The notes below the pieces were generated by a model. That model made no database searches, was not told where the DNA came from, and was given only the letters and a program-made list of their open reading frames with translations. A stretch of 64,000 nucleotides of DNA. Source: Rhodococcus sp. 1168 (GTDB lineage Bacteria > Actinomycetota > Actinomycetes > Mycobacteriales > Mycobacteriaceae). Positions 8,274-17,230 of this stretch are shown here, in pieces. The DNA lies in the NCBI RefSeq assembly GCF_002091955.1, contig NZ_MKKY01000048.1:90591-154590 (forward strand). Reading direction: 5' to 3'. Each line of letters starts with the position of its first letter. Positions within the stretch are counted from its first letter, which is position 1. The position numbers were made by a program, and so were the translations under genes.

Positions 8274-10862
8274 TCAGACGAGTCCTACGACAGGGACCGG
8301 CGCGACAAGACCGTACGTCGTCGTTCGTTCACGGGCAGGACGACCGATCCCCTCGGCAATCTCGTGGAGTTCGGCGACGGTCTTCTCCGATCCGTTCTGA
8401 CTTCCCGCCATTCGCGAGATGGTCTCTTCCATCAACGTGCCGCCGAGGTCGTTCGCACCCCCGTTGAGCATCGCCTGAGTGCCGGTGATGCCGAGCTTGA
8501 CCCACGAAGTCTGAATGCTGTCGATACGTCCGTGCAGCATGATTCGCGCCAATGCGTGCACTGCTCGGTTGTCACGGTTGGTCGGGCCTGGACGCGACGC
8601 TCCGGCTAGATACAGCGGCGAGGACTGGTGCACGAACGGAAGTGGCACGAACTCGGTGAATCCACCTGTCTTGTCCTGAATTCCCTTCAGCACGTTCATA
8701 TGTCCGACCCAATGCGACGGATTGTCGACGTGGCCGTACATCATCGTCGAGCTCGATCGCAGGCCTACCTCGTGGGCGGTGGTGACCACTTCGATCCACT
8801 CCGCGGCAGGCAACTTGCCCTTCGTCAGCACCCAGCGAACCTCGTCGTCGAGGATCTCGGCTGCAGTACCGGGAATGGTGTCGAGTCCCGCGGCACGAAG
8901 TTCGACGAGCCAATCTCGAATCGACTGTCCACCTCGCGAAGCCCCGTTGACGATCTCCATCGGCGAGAACGCATGGACGTGCATCGACGGCACTCGTGCT
9001 TTCACTGCGCGCACCAGGTCCGCATAACCGGTGACCGGCAGTTCCGGGTCGATACCGCCCTGCATGCAGACCTCGGTTGCACCGAGAACGTGCGCCTCCC
9101 AGGCGCGGTCCGCCACTTCTGCCGTGGACAGCGTGAACGCATCGGCATCGCCCTTGCGTTGCGCGAAAGCACAGAACCGGCAACCGGTGTAGCAGATGTT
9201 GGTGAAGTTGATGTTCCGGTTGACGACGTAGGTGACGGTCTCGCCGTTGACCTGCCTGCGTAGATCGTCGGCGAGTGCCGCGACGGCGTCCATGCCGGTC
9301 CCCTCGGCCGTCGCGAGCGCCAGGTACTGCTCGTCGGACAGACCCGCGGGATCCTTCTCGGCCGCTCGGAGCGCGGCCACCAAGTCCCTGTCGACGCGTT
9401 CGAGGCCGGCCAGATCGCGCACTTGCTCACGGATGGACTCCCAATCCCCGAATGCGTTGTCCAGGTCGCTGCGTGTTTCGGTGTTGCGCCCCTCGGTGTC
9501 GATCTCGGTGTTCAGATCCACTCGGCCGGAGGACACCCACTCCTCGTCCGGCTCCTGCCACGGAAGCCCTGTCGGGAGGACGCCGTCACGCGCCATGCCG
9601 GTCTTCGGATCGGCCAGCGCGTTCACGTGTGCGGAGATGCGCGGATCAATCCAGGGCGCGCCTGCGAGAACGTACTGCGGTTGCGCTGCCGTGCGCTCGG
9701 TCAGCGTGTATCCGGCGGCTTCGGACAGCTCGGCCAACGTGTCGAGATTCGGCCACGGCCGTTCCGGGTTCACGTGGTCCGGAGTCAGCGGAGAGACACC
9801 GCCCCAGTCGTCGACGCCCGCGCCGAGCAACGCCGCGGTCTCTTCGACGGCGACGAGGTTCGGGGGTGCTTGAATACGCATCGACGGCCCGAGCAGCACC
9901 CGTGTGACTGCGATGGTTGCGAGGAATTCTTCCATACCTGCGTCGGGCGTATCTCGCATCACGGTGTCGCTCTTGGCGAGGAAGTTTTGCACAATGATCT
10001 CTTGCACATGACCGAAGGCCTTGTGCACCTTGCGAATAGCCATGATCGACTCGGCGCGATCGCGGATGGTTTCCCCGATTCCGACGAGGATGCCGGTGGT
10101 GAACGGGATGTTGAGGCGTCCTGCATCGGTCAGCGTTCGCAACCGAACCTCGGGATCCTTGTCCGGGCTGCCGTAGTGAGCCTGACCTTTTTCCTCGAAC
10201 AGTCGGCGGGAGGTCGTCTCGAGCATCATTCCCATCGACGGTGCGACGGGCTTGAGGCGAGAAAGTTCCTGCCAGCTCATCACTCCCGGATTGAGGTGGG
10301 GAAGCAATCCTGTTTCTTCCAGAACTCGGATCGACATGGCGCGGACGTAGTCCAACGTGGAGTCGTAACCCCGGGAATCGAGCCACTCCTTGGCCTCGGG
10401 CCAGCGATCTTCCGGCCGGTCTCCGAGGGTGAACAGTGCTTCTTTGCATCCCAGTTCCGCACCTTTGCGCGCAACCTCGATGATTTCGTCGGGATCCATG
10501 AACAACCCGTGGCCTTCGGCGCGCAACTTCCCAGGCACCGTCACGAAAGTGCAGTAGTGGCATTTGTCGCGGCACAGGCGAGTGATCGGGATGAATACCT
10601 TGCGCGAATACGAGACCGTCTTGGGTCGGCCCGCTGACTCGAGACCAGCATCCCGCACGCGCGACGCCGAAGTGCAGAGGTCCACCAGGTCGTCACCGCG
10701 TGCGTGCAGCAGCACCGTGGCTTCGTCGACGTTGAGCGATACCCCGTCGCGGGCGCGCCGTAGAACGCGACGCATTGCGGAGGGGGCGGGGACCTTTTCT
10801 GGTTCGGGAGCAGCGGCAGTTACAGGATCAGGCAGCATGGTCACCAGTCGATCATGCGCCAC
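8274..10862 (-). CDS. fbiC: FO synthase FbiC (fused CofG-CofH)
   Basis: Bifunctional radical-SAM enzyme that makes the deazaflavin chromophore FO of coenzyme F420 from tyrosine and the riboflavin intermediate 5-amino-6-ribitylamino-uracil. The N-terminal CofG half carries the cluster motif CRDKCHYC (C97, C101, C104). The CofH half starts near residue 480 and carries CYTGCRFC. At 862 residues it matches other actinobacterial fusions. The in-frame ATG at 10838 ([12 protein letters not shown]) may be the true start. The upstream divergent spacer to the PH-domain operon is filled by a 33-bp repeat array. Confidence 0.96.
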   Translation of the reverse strand: MAHDRLVTMLPDPVTAAAPEPEKVPAPSAMRRVLRRARDGVSLNVDEATVLLHARGDDLVDLCTSASRVRDAGLESAGRPKTVSYSRKVFIPITRLCRDKCHYCTFVTVPGKLRAEGHGLFMDPDEIIEVARKGAELGCKEALFTLGDRPEDRWPEAKEWLDSRGYDSTLDYVRAMSIRVLEETGLLPHLNPGVMSWQELSRLKPVAPSMGMMLETTSRRLFEEKGQAHYGSPDKDPEVRLRTLTDAGRLNIPFTTGILVGIGETIRDRAESIMAIRKVHKAFGHVQEIIVQNFLAKSDTVMRDTPDAGMEEFLATIAVTRVLLGPSMRIQAPPNLVAVEETAALLGAGVDDWGGVSPLTPDHVNPERPWPNLDTLAELSEAAGYTLTERTAAQPQYVLAGAPWIDPRISAHVNALADPKTGMARDGVLPTGLPWQEPDEEWVSSGRVDLNTEIDTEGRNTETRSDLDNAFGDWESIREQVRDLAGLERVDRDLVAALRAAEKDPAGLSDEQYLALATAEGTGMDAVAALADDLRRQVNGETVTYVVNRNINFTNICYTGCRFCAFAQRKGDADAFTLSTAEVADRAWEAHVLGATEVCMQGGIDPELPVTGYADLVRAVKARVPSMHVHAFSPMEIVNGASRGGQSIRDWLVELRAAGLDTIPGTAAEILDDEVRWVLTKGKLPAAEWIEVVTTAHEVGLRSSSTMMYGHVDNPSHWVGHMNVLKGIQDKTGGFTEFVPLPFVHQSSPLYLAGASRPGPTNRDNRAVHALARIMLHGRIDSIQTSWVKLGITGTQAMLNGGANDLGGTLMEETISRMAGSQNGSEKTVAELHEIAEGIGRPARERTTTYGLVAPVPVVGLV

Positions 10863-10900
10863 CGACGGGTGGGCGTGCCACCGGCGGTGGTCGGGCGGGG

Positions 10901-11058
10901 CAGGAGTGGAGCCTGCGGAACGACCATTGGGGTCAGGAGTGGAGCCTGCGGAACGACCCAGGAGGGCGGGAGTGGAGCCTGCGGAACGACCCAGCAGGGC
11001 GGGAGTGGAGCCTGCGGAACGACAAGATTAGGGCAGGAGTGGAGCCTGCGGAACGACC
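10901..11058 (+). repeat. Tandem array, five copies of a 33-bp unit (array 1)
   Basis: Units start at about 10901, 10934, 10967, 11000 and 11034. Each contains the conserved core GGAGTGGAGCCTGCGGAACG followed by GACC (GACA in copy 4) and a more variable spacer of about 10 bp. The period is 33 bp, except for one extra base before the last copy. It occupies most of the divergent spacer between fbiC and the PH-domain operon and is not inside a convincing gene. The reverse complement of this array occurs at 13076-13240. Confidence 0.92.
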
Positions 11059-11073
11059 AGAATAGATTGGGGC

Positions 11074-11562
11074 ATGATCACAATGACCGATCCTGCGTGG
11101 CGTCCGAGTCCGCGTGCGCGGCAATTGTGGGCCATCAATGCCTCGTTGATGTGGGTTCCGCTGTTCATCGCCCAGCTCGTGTGGGCCGTGATCGACGGCA
11201 AGTGGACGACGTGGCCCCATACGGTGGTCTTTGCCGCTTCGGTCGTGTTCGCCGCCGTTCATATCGTCGTCGTTCCGGTGTGGCGGTATCGCGTGCATCG
11301 TTGGGAGATCAGTGACACCGCGGTGTACACGCTGACCGGCTGGTTCGACCAGGAGCGACGCATCGCACCGATTTCGCGGGTACAGACGGTCGATACCGAG
11401 CGTGGGCCGATCGACCGGATGCTGGGATTGTCCACGGTCACCGTCACCACTGCGTCTTCGGCGGGGGCGGTCAAGATCACGGCTTTGGACAAGGAGGTGG
11501 CCGATCGTACTGTCGCTCAGCTCACCGAGATCGCGGGTAGAACGTTGGGCGACGCGACGTGA
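11074..11562 (+). CDS. Bacterial PH-domain membrane protein, YdbS-like
   Basis: 162 residues. Two N-terminal transmembrane segments (about 22-41 and 49-70) are followed by one bPH_2 (formerly DUF304) domain with WEISDTAVYTLTGWFDQERRIAPISRVQTVDTE split across its core. YdbS/YdbT pairs are membrane proteins; in Bacillus they have been linked to resistance to antimicrobial compounds of competitors. The gene overlaps the next by 4 bp (GTGA), indicating translational coupling. Confidence 0.88.
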   Translation: MITMTDPAWRPSPRARQLWAINASLMWVPLFIAQLVWAVIDGKWTTWPHTVVFAASVVFAAVHIVVVPVWRYRVHRWEISDTAVYTLTGWFDQERRIAPISRVQTVDTERGPIDRMLGLSTVTVTTASSAGAVKITALDKEVADRTVAQLTEIAGRTLGDAT

Positions 11563-13055
11563 GCACCGACACCGAACTTCTGGTCGCCGAGGAGCAGCAA
11601 CCGTGGCTGCGTCTGGACAAGCGGATGCTGTTGGTTCATCCGGTCAACGAAGCGGTCAAGGTCCTGCCGGTCCTGTTCGTGTCTTTCGTGATCGGCAGTC
11701 GGAGCGGTAATCATCTGTGGGGTTTGATTATCGTGACCCTGGTGGTGGTGTTCGCGTTGCTGCGCTGGTTCACCACCAGTTATCGCATCGGCCCGGTGCA
11801 TGTGCAACTGCGCACCGGGGTGTTTCAGAAAAAGCTACTGTCCGTGCCGCGCAGCCGAATTCGCTCGGTCGACGTCGAAGCGGGCGTCATGCATCGGCTT
11901 CTCGGTCTGTCGATCTTGCGGATCGGCACCGGGCAGCAGGCAGGCAAGGGTGAGAAATTCGAATTGAACGCGCTCGATTCGAGGGTGGTCCCCGCGTTGC
12001 GTGAACAGCTGTTGCAGCGAGCCGAGCGGGGGCCCGATGCACTCAGGAAGGCGCCACCCGCGGCAACCGAGATTGCGCACTGGAAAACCGAGTGGGTCCG
12101 ATATGCACCGTTCTCGTTCACTGGCGTAGTGGCCATCGCAGCGGCGGTCGGGGTGCTCTTCCAATACGGATTCGGTGAACGCGTCGCAAATTCTTCCCTT
12201 GTCTCCAGCAGCATCGACTCCGCGGAGCGTTTCGGTATCGCCCTGGTGATCGGCGTAGGACTGCTGATACTGCTGATCGTCGCCAGTCTCTTCGCGTGCG
12301 CTCGTTACCTGATCGCGTACGGCAATCTGACCGTCACCGACGACGGCGCGCGCCTGCACGTCAACCATGGACTCCTCAAGACTCGCTCGACGACGCTCGA
12401 CCGGAAACGCCTTCGCGGCACCTCACTGTCCGAACCTCTGCTGCTGCGGATCGCCAAGGGTGCGAAGCTCGACGCGATCATGACGGGTGTCAGCGCGGAG
12501 AAAAAGGAATCGTCGCTGCTGTTACCGCAAGCACCCGCACGCGAAGCACTCCGCATGATGACGGTCGTGCTCGGTGACGCCGGGCTGCACGAGAACGCGC
12601 AGAAGCCGCTGACGCCGCACGGACCGGCAGCCAAACGTCGCAGATACACCCGAGCAGTAATCCCCGTACTCGTTGTGGCCGCCGGGCTCGGGACCGCCAG
12701 TGCACTCGGCGCTCCGATCCCGACCACGGTGTGGGTGGCCATGGTGATCGTGCTGCTCGGCGCGGTATTCGTCGCATGGGATCGATATCGTGGGCTCGGC
12801 CACGCAGTGTTGCCGGGTTGGTTGATCACCCGCCACGGTTCCCTCGACCGCACCCGGCACTCACTGGAGGCCGCCGGGATCATCGGATGGACGGTCAGAC
12901 AAACATTCTTCCAACGGCGCGCCGGTGTCGCGACAATCGTCGCTGCCACACCGGCAGGCGTCGGACACTACGAGGTTCTCGACATTCCCGCAGACCAGGC
13001 GTGGGCCCTCATCGACGCTGTCACCCCGAGAGCCGGCGACAAATGGGCCCACTGA
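11559..13055 (+). CDS. PH-domain membrane protein, YdbT-like
   Basis: 498 residues from a GTG start that overlaps the ydbS-like stop. Three bPH_2 units alternate with paired transmembrane helices at roughly 25-65, 185-250 and 365-405. The repeated sequence pattern (R-x-G-x-x-x-x-K, then PRSRIRSVDVEAGVMHRLLGLSILRIGTG) is the YdbT signature. It probably forms a complex with the YdbS-like protein. The last 13 bp overlap the start of the uracil-DNA glycosylase gene, suggesting a three-gene operon. Confidence 0.88.
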   Translation: MSTDTELLVAEEQQPWLRLDKRMLLVHPVNEAVKVLPVLFVSFVIGSRSGNHLWGLIIVTLVVVFALLRWFTTSYRIGPVHVQLRTGVFQKKLLSVPRSRIRSVDVEAGVMHRLLGLSILRIGTGQQAGKGEKFELNALDSRVVPALREQLLQRAERGPDALRKAPPAATEIAHWKTEWVRYAPFSFTGVVAIAAAVGVLFQYGFGERVANSSLVSSSIDSAERFGIALVIGVGLLILLIVASLFACARYLIAYGNLTVTDDGARLHVNHGLLKTRSTTLDRKRLRGTSLSEPLLLRIAKGAKLDAIMTGVSAEKKESSLLLPQAPAREALRMMTVVLGDAGLHENAQKPLTPHGPAAKRRRYTRAVIPVLVVAAGLGTASALGAPIPTTVWVAMVIVLLGAVFVAWDRYRGLGHAVLPGWLITRHGSLDRTRHSLEAAGIIGWTVRQTFFQRRAGVATIVAATPAGVGHYEVLDIPADQAWALIDAVTPRAGDKWAH

Positions 13056-13915
13056 ACACACCTGACCCCGAACCCGGTCATTCCGCAGGCTCCACTCCTG
13101 ACCCCAATGGTCATTCCGCAGGCTCCACTCCTGACCCCAATGGTCATTCCGCAGGCTCCACTCCTGCCCCCGATGGTCATTCCGCAGGCTCCACTCCTGC
13201 CCCCAATGGTCATTCCGCAGGCTCCACTCCTGCCACCATCGCCGACCTCGACCTGGCCGTCAGCGCTTGTCGAGCTTGCCCGAGGCTGGTCGCCTGGCGC
13301 GAGAAGGTAGCCACCGAGAAGCGAGCCGCGTTTCGGGACGAAACCTACTGGGGCAGGGCGGTTCCCGGGTTCGGTCCCGCGGACGCGTCGGTTCTGATCG
13401 TCGGCCTCGCACCTGCCGCACACGGAGGCAACCGCACCGGACGCATGTTCACCGGGGACCGCAGCGGTGACTTTCTATATGCGGCACTTCATGCCGTTGG
13501 ACTTGCCAATCAGCCGACGGCTACACACATCGGCGACGGCCTGACGTTGCGAGGGGTCAGAATCACTGCGCCGGTTCATTGCGCTCCACCGGACAACAAG
13601 CCGACCGTCACCGAGCGCGATCGTTGCCGCTCGTGGCTCGACATCGAATTGAGCTTGCTGAAGCCGACGCTGAAATCCGTGATCGTCCTCGGCGGATTCG
13701 GTTGGCAGGCCCTGTTACCTGTGCTGGCAGCGAACGGCTGGGACATTCCGCGTCCACGCCCGAAATTCGGCCATGGCGTCGAAGTCGATTTGGGGTCGAT
13801 TCGGTTGTTCGGCAGCTACCACGTCAGTCAGCAGAACACGTTCACCGGGCGGTTGACTCCGAAGATGATCGAGGATGTGCTGCGGGCGGCCGGGTACCAT
13901 GCGGGCCTGATGTGA
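13043..13915 (+). CDS. Type-5 uracil-DNA glycosylase (UDGb) with a repeat-encoded N-terminal tail
   Basis: Excises uracil and other deaminated bases from DNA. The 290-residue reading starts at ATG 13043, inside the end of the YdbT-like gene. Residues 12-66 are five 11-residue repeats GHSAGSTP(D/A)P(N/D), encoded by 33-bp array 2. The enzyme proper begins near residue 67: iron-sulfur cysteines CRAC, VHC and RDRC, motif GLAPAAHGGNRTGRMFTGD and motif GSYHVSQQNTFTG. No ATG or GTG lies in frame between the repeats and the first cysteine, so normal initiation must read the repeats. The extra tail is unusual for the family and looks like an insertion of the intergenic repeat. Confidence 0.88.
   Translation: MGPLNTPDPEPGHSAGSTPDPNGHSAGSTPDPNGHSAGSTPAPDGHSAGSTPAPNGHSAGSTPATIADLDLAVSACRACPRLVAWREKVATEKRAAFRDETYWGRAVPGFGPADASVLIVGLAPAAHGGNRTGRMFTGDRSGDFLYAALHAVGLANQPTATHIGDGLTLRGVRITAPVHCAPPDNKPTVTERDRCRSWLDIELSLLKPTLKSVIVLGGFGWQALLPVLAANGWDIPRPRPKFGHGVEVDLGSIRLFGSYHVSQQNTFTGRLTPKMIEDVLRAAGYHAGLM
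13076..13240 (-). repeat. Tandem array, five copies of the 33-bp unit (array 2), inside a coding region
   Basis: Five exact-period 33-bp units start at 13076, 13109, 13142, 13175 and 13208 on the + strand. Read on the minus strand they give the same core as array 1. Because 33 is divisible by three they leave the glycosylase frame open. Differences between copies are confined to the last third of the unit (gac/gcc, aat/gat/atc). Confidence 0.93.
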
Positions 13916-14294
13916 GCGCCGTCAGCCTCCAGGTGAACAGCAGAACTCCAGACGGAGCGACACCCGCCACCAGCAACAACGCCGTTCGCCAATCGGAAAG
14001 CAACAGCACGTCGCCGCCGGGGCCACCGAACATGCAGATCAGCACTGCGACGCCCCAAGCGATCAGCGGCGACGCAATGGCGAGGGGTCGTTCTGCAACT
14101 TTGCGCGCGGCGTAGAGAAGCATGACATTGGCGATTCCCGCGAGCAGAGCACTGACCGGGAAGGGCACCGGCCCGAGGTAGGCCGGGAGGAAGAAAACGG
14201 ACAGTACGCCGCAGAGAAAGCCGTCGAAGATCAGTACTGCGAGCGTTGCCCTCGACACGAGGACGACAGCATTGGATGCGGCCTTCGAGATCAT
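13842..14294 (-). CDS. Conserved small membrane protein
   Basis: 150 residues with four predicted transmembrane segments (about 12-36, 44-62, 73-91, 100-125) and a short basic Pro/Ser-rich tail. A membrane protein of similar size precedes or follows mshB in mycobacteria, so this is probably its counterpart. Function is unknown. The tail overlaps the convergent glycosylase gene by 74 bp, and the true stop could not be nearer because the frame is open throughout. Confidence 0.7.
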   Translation of the reverse strand: MISKAASNAVVLVSRATLAVLIFDGFLCGVLSVFFLPAYLGPVPFPVSALLAGIANVMLLYAARKVAERPLAIASPLIAWGVAVLICMFGGPGGDVLLLSDWRTALLLVAGVAPSGVLLFTWRLTALTSGPHGTRPPAAHPRSSSESTAR

Positions 14295-14322
14295 GTTGCC
14301 AATACTGGCGTACTCCCCGCGG

Positions 14323-14481
14323 TCAGGAGACCGGCGGGTATCCCAAAGCGGTCAGGAGATTGCTCAGCGCGGACGCGAGATCGGTGAGGCCGGACTGATA
14401 CAGCATCTCCTGACGGGGGAAATCAGGTATCAACGAGTTGACGAACGCGACGATGGCGTCCTGCACGACCCAGTTGTACAT
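14323..14481 (-). CDS. Small hypothetical protein, 52 residues
   Basis: Too short for standard ORF calling, but an ATG at 14481 with GGGGAG about 10 bases upstream opens a 52-residue frame. It starts MYNWVVQDAIVAFVNSLIPD and ends LLTALGYPPVS. Composition is amphipathic and helical (two helices), without a signal peptide. It lies between mshB and the membrane protein gene, all on the minus strand, with 41 bp to the mshB stop. No family recognised. Confidence 0.5.
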   Translation of the reverse strand: MYNWVVQDAIVAFVNSLIPDFPRQEMLYQSGLTDLASALSNLLTALGYPPVS

Positions 14482-14522
14482 CTTGCGTACTCCCCTGCTC
14501 GGCCGACCGCGCTGTATGAGTC

Positions 14523-15407
14523 CTAGTGATCAAAATCATATTCTATGACGCCGGAAAACAGGTCACTTTCCCTACCCGAGGCATCGACCTCTCCCCGATC
14601 GCCTCGAACGAGAACGAATTGCTCTTCGGCCAGAATCGGCTGCGCTATGTTGTTCGACAGTGCGTACTCGGTGCCCGAAGGCGCGACGGTCACCTGGGTG
14701 GCGTGTGCTTCGAGTGCAGCGCGTTTGCAGCCGAGAACGCCTCTGACATCGAGCGAGGTGGTGATGGTCTCCTCTGGCACGGTGGACAGCTCGCCGGGCT
14801 CGGGCATTCGCCAGCCCTCGGGAATGTCCGCGATCGAGTCCAATCCGCGCACAAGCTGTTCTTCACCGGTGACGGTCCAGTAGAACTTCTGCGGTGCCCA
14901 CGGTGCGCCGACATTCTGGTAGCGGTCAGTGTCTGCGATATCGACAGCCTCCGTCACCAGCGAATGAACTTGCTGATGGTCGGGATGCCCGTACCCACCC
15001 TCCGGGTCGTAGGCGATGACGACGTGGGGCCGAACCGTGCGGATGACCGAGAGCAGTGCCGACAGAGCCTCGTCACGGTCGGCGTTGACGAACGCTCGCG
15101 GATCGAGTGCCGCCGGGGTACCCGCCATGCCGGAGTCGCGCCACCGTCCGGCACCGCCCAAGAATGTCGGTCCTTGGGCACCGAGAACTCCCAGCGCCCT
15201 GTGTAATTCGAGGATTCGGTATCCGCCGAGCTGATCGGCCCGGTCGGCGACGAGGCCTGCCCAGCGGTCACCGATAACTTCGCCTTCCTCGCCCAGCGAG
15301 CACGTCAGGACAGTAACTTCCACCCCTGCTCGCGCGTAGTGCGCGATAGTTCCACCGGTGGTGATGGATTCGTCATCCGGATGCGCGTGAACGAGAAGAA
15401 GTCTCAC
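14523..15407 (-). CDS. mshB: Mycothiol biosynthesis deacetylase MshB
   Basis: Zinc LmbE-family enzyme that deacetylates GlcNAc-inositol, the second committed step of mycothiol synthesis. The GTG at 15407 (VRLLLVHAHPDDES) is chosen because it forms a GTGA overlap with the lpqW stop; this gives 294 residues. The metal-binding HPDDE (residues 9-13) and GHPDHQQVH motifs are intact, as is the AYDPEGGYGHPDH block. Transcription is probably shared with lpqW. Mycothiol is restricted to actinobacteria, which supports the taxonomic reading. Confidence 0.94.
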   Translation of the reverse strand: MRLLLVHAHPDDESITTGGTIAHYARAGVEVTVLTCSLGEEGEVIGDRWAGLVADRADQLGGYRILELHRALGVLGAQGPTFLGGAGRWRDSGMAGTPAALDPRAFVNADRDEALSALLSVIRTVRPHVVIAYDPEGGYGHPDHQQVHSLVTEAVDIADTDRYQNVGAPWAPQKFYWTVTGEEQLVRGLDSIADIPEGWRMPEPGELSTVPEETITTSLDVRGVLGCKRAALEAHATQVTVAPSGTEYALSNNIAQPILAEEQFVLVRGDRGEVDASGRESDLFSGVIEYDFDH

Positions 15408-17170
15408 TTGGTCTTGATCCTCATCCACTGCGCAGCATCACCGAAGATGCCTACCTCGATCGGTCCCGCCAACGACACGGCTTCGACACCTGTGCTGACG
15501 GCGACTACAGACGAATCCTGCATGATCGGAAGAACTGCGGACAACGCCCACAATTTCGGCTCTGCTTCGGCAACCAGCCGGTCCGCCGGAAGTTCGCCGC
15601 GTAGAGCCAGATTCACCGAATTCTGCAACTCCGGCACGCACAAACCGGAGAGGTTACTCGGCGGGCGCGCCTTGGCCTCGTCGGTGCCACCCGACCGAGT
15701 TGGGGCCGGGGCCGGCGCACATCCAAATCTCGACGCCATCACGGTCGCGGGATCGTTTCCTACACTTGACCATCCGACCAATGCGTCGACCCGGCCGTCT
15801 ACGAGTGCAGTGCTGTACAACTCTTCGGGTGGCAGTGGAGTCACCGACGCATCGATGCCCACGCTTGCCAGTTGGTCGGCAACGGTGTTTGCGACGGCGA
15901 GCGAGGTGGAATCATCCTCCACTGCCCCGATGATGAATTCGACTGGCAATGCGTCCTTTTCGAGCGCTCCACCCGGGCCTGGCACGAATCCCGCTCCGGC
16001 GAGAAGTGCCAGCGCACTCTGACGATCGATGGGAGCAGGAGCGGTGGGGGCATAACCGGGGTCCGACGGGCTCGACAGTTGTGCGCGCGCTGGGTGATCG
16101 GCCGACCCGGTCCCGGCTGCAACCGTCGACAGCAGTGCCGGATCGAGAAGGCCGAGGATCCCCGCTCGCACATTTGGATCCGACAGCATCGCAGTTCGGC
16201 CGTTGAGGGTCAGATCGAGAACGCGTGGCTGAAATCTGACGTCGGTGCGAACCCCTGGTATCGCCGCCAGCTGGGCCCTCGTAGCGGTGCTTGCTCGAAC
16301 CTGGGCTACCTGCGCGTCTTTCGACCGAAGCGAGTCTGCCAACTGAGCAGAGGTCCCACCTCGACGAAGCAGGATTCGATCAGGCTTCGCCGGCTCGTCC
16401 CAGAACCTGTCGTTGCGTTCGAGAAGGATTTCGTCGCGTCCTTCGTCGATCGACTTGATACTGAACTGACCGCCGGAGACCGGCACGTTGTCGACGAGAC
16501 CGGTTTCGAAGCCACCGGGGGAATCTTTGAGGAGATGACTCGGGAGTAAATCGGAGAAGAGCCGTCGCCAATTTTGATATGGCTCAGCGAATGTCACGGC
16601 GACGCTCTTGCCGCCGCCGGAGGAGGCAACATCGACGATGAGGCCGTAGCCTGCCGGGTCGATGACTCCGGGTTGCGAAATCATCTGTTGCCAGAGATAC
16701 CGGAAATCCTCGGCGGCGATCGGCGCACTGTCGGACCACTGAGCTTCGTTACGGAGTTGATAGGTGACCGTGAACGGATTCTGCGACGTCACGTCCGCCG
16801 ACAACAACAGCGAAGGGTCCTGGACCCAGATGGACACCGCGGGGTTCGACGGATCGGTGGTCGGCCGAAACGGACTCGGTAGGACGAGCGCGCTCACCGC
16901 AGAGTTGGCGGGCGACTGATCCGACAAGAGGTGCGGATTGAATCCGATGCCGACATCGTCGATCGCGACGACGACGGGATCTCCGGTTTCGACGGGTACT
17001 TCCGTCGTCGTGATGACGGGTGTCGGTTCGCTCTCGACCGGAGGCGGCGGGTTGGCGGTGCATGCTGCGAGAACCAGAGTGGGTAGAACCAATGCGATGG
17101 TTCCGAGGCCCAGGGGGCGCGCTCGCCGCAAATGCATCTCCTTCGTCGTAGCCCGTGCCTGCTCAGTCAT
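15404..17170 (-). CDS. lpqW: Lipoprotein LpqW, solute-binding-protein-5 fold
   Basis: 588 residues with an N-terminal signal and lipobox LVLAAC. It then has a Pro/Thr-rich linker and an SBP_bac_5 (oligopeptide-binding-like) body. In mycobacteria LpqW steers intermediates between phosphatidylinositol mannosides and lipoarabinomannan rather than feeding an ABC importer, and no permease genes are adjacent here. The inner ATG at 17137 (MHLRRARPLGL) would place the signal peptide at the very N-terminus and is the likelier start. Downstream it is translationally coupled to mshB. Confidence 0.87.
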   Translation of the reverse strand: MTEQARATTKEMHLRRARPLGLGTIALVLPTLVLAACTANPPPPVESEPTPVITTTEVPVETGDPVVVAIDDVGIGFNPHLLSDQSPANSAVSALVLPSPFRPTTDPSNPAVSIWVQDPSLLLSADVTSQNPFTVTYQLRNEAQWSDSAPIAAEDFRYLWQQMISQPGVIDPAGYGLIVDVASSGGGKSVAVTFAEPYQNWRRLFSDLLPSHLLKDSPGGFETGLVDNVPVSGGQFSIKSIDEGRDEILLERNDRFWDEPAKPDRILLRRGGTSAQLADSLRSKDAQVAQVRASTATRAQLAAIPGVRTDVRFQPRVLDLTLNGRTAMLSDPNVRAGILGLLDPALLSTVAAGTGSADHPARAQLSSPSDPGYAPTAPAPIDRQSALALLAGAGFVPGPGGALEKDALPVEFIIGAVEDDSTSLAVANTVADQLASVGIDASVTPLPPEELYSTALVDGRVDALVGWSSVGNDPATVMASRFGCAPAPAPTRSGGTDEAKARPPSNLSGLCVPELQNSVNLALRGELPADRLVAEAEPKLWALSAVLPIMQDSSVVAVSTGVEAVSLAGPIEVGIFGDAAQWMRIKTK

Positions 17171-17230
17171 CTGTCGAGACCGACTGCGCAGACACGGGCG
17201 TTCAGCGCGATATACGAAAGCTACCGCTCT

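Noticed and set aside
9423..10637. 404-residue ORF on the + strand
   Set aside because: Entirely antisense to fbiC with Arg/Gly/Val-rich shadow composition.
10901..13240. CRISPR arrays
   Set aside because: The 33-bp period contains a 20+ bp conserved core with only about 10 variable bases, which is too short for spacers. There are no cas genes, and array 2 is inside a coding frame.
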